A stretch of 51,929 nt of DNA from Ensifer sp. IC3342 (lineage in GTDB: Bacteria; Pseudomonadota; Alphaproteobacteria; Rhizobiales; Rhizobiaceae). Both the position numbers and the translations under genes were made by a program. The DNA lies in contig NZ_JADYVE010000024.1 of assembly GCF_020193655.1 (NCBI RefSeq), positions 1 through 51,929 on the forward strand, in the 5' to 3' direction. Positions 45,225-51,929 of the stretch are shown in pieces. Below the pieces are notes generated by a model. It was not told where the DNA came from, searched no databases, and was given only the letters and a program-made list of their open reading frames with translations. Position 1 is the first letter of the stretch. Each line of letters opens with the position of its first letter.

Positions 45225-46151
45225 ATGACCACAGATCGCACCCCCCAGACCCCGACTGATGTCTACGAGCGCGTCACCAGCCAGATCATCGCCGCCATCG
45301 AGGCGGAGGCCGGCGAGTACCGGATGCCCTGGCATCACGACGGATCGCCCATCACCACGCCCATCAACATCGCCTCAAGCAAGGCTTATCGCGGCGTCAA
45401 CGTCATCGCGCTCTGGGCCGCGGCGCACGCGGCCGGCTATCCCGCCGGTATCTGGGGCACTTATCGCCAATGGCAGGCGCTTGGCGCCCAAGTCCGCAAG
45501 GGCGAACGCGGTCACCTGGTCGTGTTCTGGAAGGTCGCCGATCGCCACGGCGAAGCAGACGACCAGGACGGCGACGCGGATAGCGACGAGCCCGGCCGGC
45601 ACATGTTCGCCCGCGGCTATACGGTGTTCAACTGCGCGCAGGTCGACGGCTACACGCCGCCCGCAATGCCGGTGCTGCCCGAGGCCGAGCGAATCGAGCG
45701 GGCCGAACGCTTCTGCAGCGCCCTCGGCATCGAGATCCGGCACGGCGGCTCGCAGGCCTACTACCGTCCGTCCACCGATCACGTGCAGATGCCCGAGTTC
45801 GCCTGCTTCCGTGACGCCATCGCCTATTATACCGTGCTGCTTCACGAATGCGGCCACGCCTCCGGCGCCAGCCACCGCCTCGACCGCGATCTCTCCGGAC
45901 GCTTCGGCTCCGCCACCTATGCGATGGAGGAATGCACGGTCGAGCTCTTGAGCGCGATGATCTGCGCCGACCTCAGCCTCAGCGTCGAACCGCGGCCCGA
46001 CCATGCCCGCTACATCGCCTCCTGGCTCGAGGTGCTGCGCTCTGACAAGCGCGCCATCTTCACCGCTGCGAGCAAGGCGCAGCAGATCGCCGACTGGATG
46101 CACGCGCAGCAGGCCGGCGCTCGCCAACACGAGGTTCGGGGCGCCGCATAG
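45225..46151 (+). CDS. ardC: ArdC-type antirestriction protein
   Basis: The 308-residue protein has an N-terminal ArdC single-stranded-DNA-binding domain (about 10-140: YERVTSQIIAAIEAEAGEYR, NVIALWAAAHAAGYPAGIWG, GHLVVFWK). A C-terminal metallopeptidase-like domain has the zinc motif HECGH at 207-211 and a downstream glutamate-rich EECTVELLSA. ArdC proteins are made early in conjugation and protect incoming plasmid DNA from host restriction. AAGGAGG gives a strong start at 45225. It is intact while its neighbours are decayed. A second ArdC C-terminal fragment lies at 48655-48882. Confidence 0.92.
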   Translation: MTTDRTPQTPTDVYERVTSQIIAAIEAEAGEYRMPWHHDGSPITTPINIASSKAYRGVNVIALWAAAHAAGYPAGIWGTYRQWQALGAQVRKGERGHLVVFWKVADRHGEADDQDGDADSDEPGRHMFARGYTVFNCAQVDGYTPPAMPVLPEAERIERAERFCSALGIEIRHGGSQAYYRPSTDHVQMPEFACFRDAIAYYTVLLHECGHASGASHRLDRDLSGRFGSATYAMEECTVELLSAMICADLSLSVEPRPDHARYIASWLEVLRSDKRAIFTAASKAQQIADWMHAQQAGARQHEVRGAA

Positions 46152-46172
46152 GCGCCCACGCAACTCGTCCAG

Positions 46173-46563
46173 TCACAGTTCGCTCCTTGAACAGCGTCTC
46201 GATCAGCGGAATTCCGGGAGCGTGCGGTCGCCGCACTGGGCAACGACGTCCTTGAGCACCCGTTCCATGCGCTTCAGGTCGGCGATCTTCGCCCTGGCGT
46301 CCGCAAGGTGGATGGCGGCGACGTCTCGTGCTTCGGCGCAGCGCCGGTCACGCTCGTCAACGAGACGCAAGAGCTTGCGGATTTCTTCCAGCGATAAGCC
46401 GAGCTCGCCCGCAAGACGAAGCGGAGACGCCGCTCGTGCGTGCTGTCGTAGCTGCGATAGCCGCTCGCCGTCCGCGGTGGCTCGAGCAAAAGGCCGACCT
46501 TCTCAGAATAGCACACCGTCTCAGATTGCAGGCCGTCCGCCGGGCAAGCTCGGCCCGCTGCAT
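46173..46563 (-). pseudogene. merR: merR-type regulator pseudogene
   Basis: From the ATG at 46563 the minus strand reads MQRAELARRTACNL and, after a lost base, ETVCYSEKVGLLLEPPRTAS with GYRSYD. Another shift leads to ELGLSLEEIRKLLRLVDERD and IADLKRMERVLKDVVAQC. This is the MerR fold: winged helix, then dimerisation helix. Cysteines for metal binding are partly visible. It is divergent from the merB/merA relics, as in mercury resistance loci, and is broken by two or more frameshifts. Confidence 0.7.
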
Positions 46564-46669
46564 ACCTGTCACCCCGGCCCTCGGCAAGGCTGTCATTTCC
46601 ACGCCGGCGACGCCGCCGGGCTTTGCCGTGCGGCCGGGCGTGACGTTTCCCGACTGCTCGGTAGTCACA

Positions 46670-47200
46670 TCGCCGGCGGTCCCCGATGCCCTCAAGGCCA
46701 TGGTCGGCTCCGACCATGTGCTCAATCGCTGGCGCGGTTATGATCCCGCCGCGGGTCGCGTGCGCGTCGCGCTGCTCCGGCTCTATGCCGAAGACGGACG
46801 CGCCCCGATGAGGAGCGCGCTGGGGGGGCATGCGGAACTCAGCGAGACGGCCATCCGGCCTCTGCTCGCAGACCTGCGCCGGCGCGACCTCGTCGTTCTC
46901 GATGGTGATCGGATCGTCGGTGCCATCCCTTCACCGACGGCGAGACCGGCCATCGGGTGACACTGGATGGACGCGTGCTCAACGCCATGTGCGCGGTGGA
47001 TGCGCTCGGACCATGACCGATCGCGAATCGCAATCGCCGCGAGCTCGCCTGCGCACCACCGCCTTTTTCTGCTTGGACGAACATCTCTCCGCCTGGCGCA
47101 GCGCACGTTCCGCCGAGCAGCCCCGGTTTCGGCAGACGATCGCGGAAGGACTGGAGGCCGGGCGCGCGCTGTTCGGGCCGAGCCTCGCCGGTCTCGATCA
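46670..47200 (+). pseudogene. merB: merB, organomercurial lyase pseudogene
   Basis: The frame gives ALKAMVGSDHVLNRWRGYDP, LLRLYAEDGRAPM and LSETAIRPLLADLRRRDLVV. After a shift comes VTLDGRVLNAMCAVDALG, then TTAFFCLDEHLSAWRSA and EGLEAGRALFGPSLAGLD. CAVD holds the catalytic Cys and Asp and FFC the second Cys of MerB, which splits the carbon-mercury bond. A segment between these blocks is missing and the frame is broken, so the gene is dead although the key residues survive. Confidence 0.65.
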
Positions 47201-47254
47201 CGGCGCCGAAGAGCACGACGGGAGCCAGCCGCCCTCTCCGCGCCAAGGGTGGCA

Positions 47255-48596
47255 ATGGGAGGCGCCCACAACGTCGTGGTGATTGGCGCCGGCTCGGCCG
47301 CGATCACGGCCGTAGATCAGGGTGCCCAGGTCGCGCGCGGCGGCAGCGGCACCATCGGGGACACCTGCGTCAATGTCGGCTGCGTGCCGCCGAAGACGCT
47401 GATCCGCGCCGCCGAGACCCCTGCACAATGCGCGCGCGGCGGTCCGCTCGCGGCATACGGCGCAGGCCGAACTGAGCGACTGGCGCGGAACCATTCGCCC
47501 AGGAGGATGCGCTCGTCTCCGCGCTGCGCCAGGCCAAGTATGTCGAGCTGCTGCCCGCCTACAACGGCATCGCTTATCGCAACGAGCCGGCGCGCCTCAC
47601 CGACGGCGGTGTCGAGGTGAACCGCACGCGCATTCCTGCCGGCAAGATCATCATCGCCACCGGTGCGCGGCCGGCCCCTACCCGCCATCCCGGGCATCCA
47701 CACTGTGCCGTATCTGACGAGGACCACGGCGTCGACCTCGAGGAACTGCCGCGCTCGCTGCTCGTCATCGGCGGTGGCTATATCGGCGGCGAACTCGTCC
47801 AGTTATTTGCTCGCGCCGGAGTCAAGGTGACGCTCGTCTGTCGGTCGCGCCTGGTGCCCCAGGCCGAACCGGAAATCGGCGCGACGCTGACGGGGTATTT
47901 CGAGGACGAGGAGATCACCGTCGTCTCCGGCATTGCCCACCGCGCGATCCGCAAGACCGAGGACGGCGTCTTGTTAACCATCACGCGTGATGGCCAGGAT
48001 GGTGCGATCGAAGCGGATCAGGTGCTGATCACAACCCACCGCACGCCCAACATCGAAGGCCTTGACCTTGCCGAACACGGCATCGCCATCTCGCCGACAG
48101 GCGGCATCGCGTCGACGACGCATGCGTACGACCACGGCCGGCATCTATGCCGCCGGCGACCGGCCGCGACCACTTTGTCTACACGGCCGCCTACGGCGCC
48201 AAGCTCGCGGCGAAGAGCGCCCCCGACGGCGACAATCTGCGTTACGACAACAGCGCAATGCCGGCCATCGTATTCACCGATCCGCAGGTGGCGAGCGTCG
48301 GGTTGACCGAGACGGCGGCGAGTGCCGCCTCTCGACCAGGCGCCCCGTGCGCTTGCGGCCCGCGACACCCGCGGCCTCATCAAGCTTGCCACCGACGCTG
48401 GCAGCGGTCGTCTGCTCGGCGCCCACATCCTCGCGCCGGAAGGCGCCGACAGCATCCAGACCGCGACGCTGGCGATCCGACAGGGCCTTACCGTCAACGA
48501 TATCGCGGAGACGATCTTTTCCATAGCTCACGACCGTCGAGGGCTTCAAGCTCGCGTCACTGGCCTTCGACAGGCTGTCGTGCTGTGCCGGCTCAA
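47255..48596 (+). pseudogene. merA: merA, mercuric reductase pseudogene
   Basis: Starting at the ATG at 47255, frames spell NVVVIGAGSAA (FAD site), DTCVNVGCVPPKTLIRAAE (redox cysteine pair), IIIATGARP, LLVIGGGYIGGELVQLFARA (NADPH site), VFTDPQVASVGLTE and, last, FKLASLAFDRLSCCAG, which carries the C-terminal CC pair specific for Hg(II). MerA reduces Hg2+ to volatile Hg0. The N-terminal metallochaperone domain is absent, as in many alpha-proteobacterial forms. At least three frameshifts interrupt the gene. Confidence 0.85.
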
Positions 48597-48654
48597 CAAC
48601 GCTGTTGGCAGCGGTTTACCTGGGGGAATTCGCTCAATCGCTGCTGACTGCTTG

Positions 48655-48882
48655 ACTGTCAGAATATGTTGCCGGCTTGGCAGCTGCTTCCTATGCGCCG
48701 ACCTCGGCATCGCGCCGGAACTCGAGCCGCGGCAGGATCACGTGTCATACCTTCAGTCCTGGCTCACCGTCCTATCAGGAGACAAGCGGGCGATCATCCA
48801 CGCCGCGGCGCATGCCCAGCGTACCGCTGCCTATTTTCATGATGTTCAGCCGGCGGAGCAGCAAGACCGGCAGGCGGCTTGA
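48655..48882 (+). pseudogene. Second ardC C-terminal fragment
   Basis: CADLGIAPELEPRQDHVSYL, then QSWLTVLSGDKRAIIHAAAH, corresponds to residues about 247-290 of the intact ArdC at 45225 (CADLSLSVEPRPDHARYI, SWLEVLRSDKRAIFTAAS). It is clearly diverged, so it is not a recent duplicate. The mer relics lie between the intact gene and this tail, which suggests that a mer segment entered or recombined within an ardC-type locus. Confidence 0.8.
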
Positions 48883-49542
48883 AACAGGCTAAAGCAGCTC
48901 CCGGCGTCCCGCAATCAGGACTGGCGTCGCCAACGGCGGTGGCCGACTCCACCACCGGCTCGGTCTTCATCTGCAGTCTTTATCCCTTCGCAAGTCCAAC
49001 TTCTTCCGATCGAGGTCTTCTGTGGGCCGAATTTCGGCTTGCGGGACGACTTGATTTCGGCGGTGAACGGCTTTGTCTGCTTGCGCGTGGATCCTCTCGG
49101 GCAGAACGATTCGCGCTGCAACGATATACCGCGTATGGATCCATGCAACTGGCGCCTCTGCGGAGCTCCATCGGAGATGTTGGCGGCAAACGACCTGGCA
49201 TCCGGCGCGGTTTCACCTATGAGCCGTTTGAACAGATGCGATCGCACGGTGCTAGAGTCACCATGCTCCTCCTCCTCATTGTCGCCGGCGCTCCCTCTCG
49301 GGGGCTCGATGAGGCATGTCTGACCGGAGAACGGCTTCGCCTCGATCGTTCTCCCGCAACGCCCCTGCAGAACTTTCTTCCCTTGGCGGCTCCGCCACCA
49401 TTCCTCGCGGAACAACAAAGTTCATCCCGGCCGCCCTCCATTTCATTCCGGCCCTTCAGGTGCGGTCCGATCGTCCCCGGTCTTTGCGACAGCCATCGAG
49501 GCCGCGAAGGGCGCGGCCCGAACAACGAAAGGAACATGACAA
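48883..49542. other. No gene recognised; leader of the DUF736 gene
   Basis: About 650 bp with only unconvincing frames. Near the right end, TTCCGGCCCTTCAGGTGCGG at about 49445-49464 recurs in similar form before the small frame at 51203. AAAGGAAC before 49543 is the ribosome binding site of the next gene. Confidence 0.45.
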
Positions 49543-49854
49543 ATGGCAACTATCGGTACCTTCACGTCCACCGAAAACGGCTTCACCGGCTCGATCCGCA
49601 CCCTCGCCCTCAACATCAAGGCTCGCATCGCCCGCATCGAAAATCCCTCCGACAAGGGCCCGCACTTTCGCATCTACGCCGGTGCCGTCGAGCTGGGCGC
49701 CGCCTGGCAGAAGCGCTCCAACGAGAGCGACCGCGACTATCTCTCGGTCAAGCTCGACGATCCGAGCTTCCCGGCTCCGATCTACGCGACGCTGACGGAA
49801 GTCGAAGGCGAAGACGGCTTCCAGCTCATCTGGTCCCGCCCAAACCGCGACTGA
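49543..49854 (+). CDS. DUF736 family protein
   Basis: The 103-residue protein starts MATIGTFTSTENGFTGSIRT and has the typical DUF736 core HFRIYAGAVELGAAWQKRS and LSVKLDDPSFPAPIYATL. It is a small beta-rich protein widespread on rhizobial and agrobacterial plasmids and conjugative islands, often beside ardC-type and toxin-antitoxin genes. Its biochemical role is unknown. AAAGGAAC supports the start and a strong intrinsic terminator follows 10 bp after the stop, so it is a single-gene transcript. The frame is intact. Confidence 0.93.
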   Translation: MATIGTFTSTENGFTGSIRTLALNIKARIARIENPSDKGPHFRIYAGAVELGAAWQKRSNESDRDYLSVKLDDPSFPAPIYATLTEVEGEDGFQLIWSRPNRD

Positions 49855-49864
49855 AGCGCCTGCC

Positions 49865-49892
49865 AGCCCCGCCCGGATGCGGGCGGGGCTTT
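49865..49892 (+). terminator. Intrinsic terminator after the DUF736 gene
   Basis: The 11-bp perfect stem AGCCCCGCCCG / CGGGCGGGGCT has the loop GATG and is followed by TTAA, directly after the stop of the DUF736 gene. Confidence 0.85.
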
Positions 49893-49991
49893 AACCGCTG
49901 ATATACACAACATTTACAACAATACTGTAAATGCTGGATATGTATCGGTTCTGATGCTATAGTGCCCTTGCAAAGTCATCTGGAGATCAAC

Positions 49992-50258
49992 ATGCCCCGC
50001 ACCGGTGGTTCCTATTCGACAAGCGATCTTTCCCGGAAGTCCGGCGATATCATCGCCGAGGCGTTGCGCCATCCGGTCACGATCACCCAGCGCAACAAGC
50101 CGCGCCTCGTCCTTCTTAACATCGATGACTACGAACGGCTGATACGGCAGTCCGATGCCCGTTCAGTCGGCACACTCGAAACCATGCCGAGTGAGCTGCT
50201 CAACGAATTCGAGGCGGCGGTGGACACCTATGCGGGGACCGACGAGACCAACCGATGA
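49992..50258 (+). CDS. Phd/YefM-type antitoxin
   Basis: The 88-residue protein is started at the ATG at 49992 with GGAG 7 bases upstream; the frame is open to 49962 without a better start. The N terminus STSDLSRKSGDIIAEALRHP and VTITQRNKPRLVLLNIDDYE are the DNA-binding fold of Phd/YefM antitoxins, and the acidic tail (LLNEFEAAVDTYAG) would wrap the toxin. Such proteins repress their own operon and neutralise a plasmid-stabilising toxin. The stop overlaps the toxin start (ATGA). It appears intact, unlike its partner. Confidence 0.9.
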   Translation: MPRTGGSYSTSDLSRKSGDIIAEALRHPVTITQRNKPRLVLLNIDDYERLIRQSDARSVGTLETMPSELLNEFEAAVDTYAGTDETNR

Positions 50259-50671
50259 GCAGCTATGATGACATCCAGACCGCGACGGTCATCTATTATC
50301 CCTATTTATGGGTGCGGTAAGCCCGAAAAGGGGAGACAGAGGGGCGGAAGGATCGGCCAGTCGCCGTTGGCGTGAGGCTTGCCCGAACTGACGGCGACCT
50401 GGTTCTGTTTTTCCCGATCACCACCAAGCAGCCCGAGCAGGCTCGCTTCGCGGCTGAAATTCCGGCCATGGAGAAGCGGCGGGCCGGCCTCGATGCAGAT
50501 CTGCGCCTCTGGATCATCTTCGATGAATTCAACACCGATATCGTTGGCCGCTCCTTTTACATCGAGCCGGAGCCTCCGATCGGGCGGTTCAGCAAAGCGT
50601 TCTTCCTTCCCCTCCTCCGCGAGTTCATCGCGCGCCGCAAATCGCTCACCGAGATCAGCCGGATCAGATAG
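50255..50671 (+). pseudogene. Toxin gene with one premature stop codon
   Basis: The frame starts MSSYDDIQTATVIYYPYLWV, meets a TAA at codon 22 (50318-50320), and then stays open in the same frame: ARKGETEGRKDRPVAVGVRL, LFFPITTKQPEQARFAAEI, FSKAFFLPLLREFIARR, to TAG at 50669-50671. A CAA or similar codon changed to TAA would explain it. The protein looks like the PemK/MazF-like partner proteins that follow Phd antitoxins on rhizobial plasmids, although the fold assignment is inference. There is no frameshift. The toxin is inactive unless the stop is read through or translation restarts at the GTG at 50372. Confidence 0.8.
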
Positions 50672-51202
50672 CACACTCTGAGATTCCTTCCCGGACGAGT
50701 GGGGCGGGACGTCCACTCCGGCCGGCCCCTGAGAAGTGGTGGTGTGCCATTCCGATGTCTTCGATAAGTTTGTGGCGTTCGTTGCGGGTTGGTGTTGGAT
50801 CGCCGACTGCTCGGTTCTGTCGGGCTGGCAAGTCATCGTTCGCGGTTTCGAGTACGGCGACGGGAGATGTAAACGGGTGACTGGCCGAGGTAACGGCGTC
50901 AGAGACGCGAGCCGCCTCCGGCTCATCAGAGAAAAGCGCGAACAGGCATCGACGAACGTCAGGCATCGTCCCAAATCTCGTCGAGGGCTTTACGGGGAAG
51001 AGGCCTGCGAGCGCAGCGATTGCGATCGGTTGCGCCTCTCCTTTCGACCCTGCCGTCATTTGCATTGGGGATGTTGCACCCTCTTCGTGCCACAACCGGG
51101 CGGCGTCAGGTCCTTCACGTCGTTTCGGCCTTTCAGGTGCGTCCCTCCTTTCCGGTCCGCGACCTATCCCCGGGATGACCGCAGTTCGAAAGGAGAGAAT
51201 AT
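50672..51202. other. No gene recognised
   Basis: About 530 bp. TTTCGGCCTTTCAGGTGCG at about 51122-51140 repeats the leader motif seen before the DUF736 gene. AAAGGAG at 51191-51197 is the ribosome binding site of the small frame that follows. Confidence 0.45.
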
Positions 51203-51309
51203 ATGCAACAGCTCGCTCAATTCCTCGCGGCCACCGGCCGCCGGCTCCGATCCCGTTTTTCGTCGAGATCGAGGTGTCCTTCGAAACCGACTGGAACCAG
51301 CGCCGATGA
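51203..51309 (+). pseudogene. Small plasmid protein, probably frameshifted
   Basis: The start MQQLAQFLAATGRRL has an excellent ribosome binding site (AAAGGAGAGAATAT). In the next frame PFFVEIEVSFETDWNQRR ends at a TGA at 51307-51309, ten bases before a strong terminator. The match of that stop with the terminator suggests the original 35-residue protein shifted frames by one base. If the shift is real, the present product would run on past the terminator. The function is unknown. Confidence 0.5.
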
Positions 51310-51319
51310 GGTTTTTCTA

Positions 51320-51342
51320 GGCCCGCTTCGGCGGGCCTTTTT
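51320..51342 (+). terminator. Intrinsic terminator with UUCG loop
   Basis: The stem GGCCCGC / GCGGGCC with loop TTCG is followed by TTTTT. It stops the rightward transcript just after the small frame at 51203-51309 and faces the end of the WGR gene. Confidence 0.92.
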
Positions 51343-51599
51343 CATCTGGGCATGGACGCACGCGGGCGATAACCGCGTCTTCGTTTCTGTCGCAGCAGAT
51401 CGAGAAACAGCCGGACCGCTTCCTCTTCGTGGCCGAAATGATGGACCATCATCTGTCCTCTGGTTCCAATGCGGCCCCACTTACGAAGCAGGCAGACATC
51501 GCCGAACAGGTTTGGTTCGATCGACATCGCATAGTAGCGAGCCATGTTCTTTGAGGCGTCCGAGCGTTCGACATAGAGGTGGTAGGGTTGAGAGATCAT
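51342..51599 (-). CDS. WGR-domain protein
   Basis: The 85-residue protein starts MISQPYHLYVERSDASKNMA; a GTG at 51641 would add 14 residues. The WGR motif KWGRIGTRGQ is at about 41-50, with a preceding beta-strand block RYYAMSIEPNLFGDVCLLR and a following FGHEEEAVRLFLDLLRQKRR. WGR domains occur in poly(ADP-ribose) polymerases and in small stand-alone proteins of rhizobial plasmids, and are thought to bind nucleic acid. The role here is unknown. The gene runs toward the terminator at 51320-51342. Confidence 0.9.
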   Translation of the reverse strand: MISQPYHLYVERSDASKNMARYYAMSIEPNLFGDVCLLRKWGRIGTRGQMMVHHFGHEEEAVRLFLDLLRQKRRRGYRPRASMPR

Positions 51600-51929
51600 A
51601 GGACCAGAATCGCCGATCCCGGTGGTTGCGTCCAACGACACTTATGAATCGATAGGCAGGGATCGATTCATATCGTTGATGATGCTGGAGTCGTGAAGGG
51701 CTTGGGCGAGACGCCTTCGGCGCACGGCTCTATTCGCCTTGCTCACGGGAGCCCGCACGCGGTCTCCGCCCAGTCGGGTGACGATCCTCTCGCGAACGTC
51801 AACTACACATGGGGTAATCGCGGTGCGACTGCCCCCGGGAACTTTTTTGCAAGATGATGCTGTCTGGGTTGGTTGCCCCCGATAGGATGGAAATACGGGC
51901 TCACGATTGGAACCGGGCCCAAACATCGA
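51600..51929. other. Window edge, no gene assigned
   Basis: A minus-strand frame is open from 51926 to 51642 (94 codons, with CVVDVRERIVTRLGGDRVRA near its middle). It might be coding, but I recognise no family and see no ribosome binding site. The window ends here. Confidence 0.3.

Noticed and set aside
45375..46163. 262-codon minus-strand frame antisense to ardC
   Set aside because: It is a GC-rich shadow of ardC. ArdC motifs on the plus strand, including HECGH, are decisive.
50736..51320. 194-codon plus-strand frame
   Set aside because: It runs through the strong ribosome binding site at 51191 and the start of another frame, with no domain and biased Arg/Ser/Cys composition.
1..51929. 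CRISPR array, tRNA or rRNA genes, or a replication origin (repABC)
   Set aside because: No regularly spaced repeats, tRNA-like cloverleaf sequences, rRNA stretches or Rep proteins were seen on either strand.

Overview
The window looks like part of a symbiotic plasmid or symbiosis island of a fast-growing alpha-proteobacterial rhizobium. The closest match I can recall is the Sinorhizobium (Ensifer) fredii / NGR234 type. The reasons are a nod box followed by nodABCIJ-nolO-noeI, then nolL and noeE, promoter motifs of the TtsI (tts box) class, NopD- and NopM-type secreted effectors, and a dense litter of decayed insertion sequences. I cannot name the strain. The mix of a noeE-type fucose sulfotransferase with a NopD-type SUMO protease is not one I can assign to a single reference strain.

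Layout. 1-1.4 kb is a graveyard of integrase, dehydrogenase, IS5 and IS630 fragments. 1.55-6.3 kb holds a 1434-residue NopD-like type III effector with its tts box. 6.8-12.5 kb holds a decayed GNAT gene, a nod box in front of an uncharacterised 161-residue protein, a Gfo/Idh oxidoreductase, a small unknown protein, a dead IS5 transposase and a TauE-type permease. 13.3-14.7 kb is a HemN-family radical SAM gene. 14.9-25.9 kb is the Nod-factor block: backbone synthesis (NodABC), export (NodIJ), carbamoylation (NolO), and 2-O-methylation, O-acetylation and sulfation of fucose (NoeI, NolL, NoeE). The fucosyltransferase itself is not here. 26.2 kb is a CaCA-type cation antiporter. 27.8-29.4 kb is a NopM-like E3 ubiquitin ligase effector with a tts box.

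29.7-36.4 kb is a ROK regulator divergent from an ABC importer, a sugar isomerase and an inositol-monophosphatase-type phosphatase, read here as an uptake and catabolism module for a phosphorylated polyol or sugar. 37.2-38.6 kb is an apparently undescribed tts-box-driven protein that shares a module with the NopD-like effector. 39.8-42.0 kb encodes two secreted proteins, one a glycerophosphodiester phosphodiesterase. They are followed by a second copy of the ROK-operator-like promoter and a broken solute-binding-protein gene.

43-51.9 kb is plasmid backbone and accessory material with higher G+C: DUF3991 and integrase relics, an intact ArdC antirestriction protein, a complete but dead mercury resistance locus (merR, merB, merA) lying before a second ArdC tail, a DUF736 gene, a Phd-type antitoxin with a toxin gene stopped by one nonsense codon, and a WGR-domain gene.

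The strongest leads are the orphan effector at 37239-38618, the six integrase-like helical repeats of the NopD-like protein, the nod-box-driven unknown at 7656-8141, and the duplicated ROK operator that links a glycerophosphodiesterase to a sugar-phosphate-type importer. All calls come from reading the sequence and from remembered family features. No database search was run.
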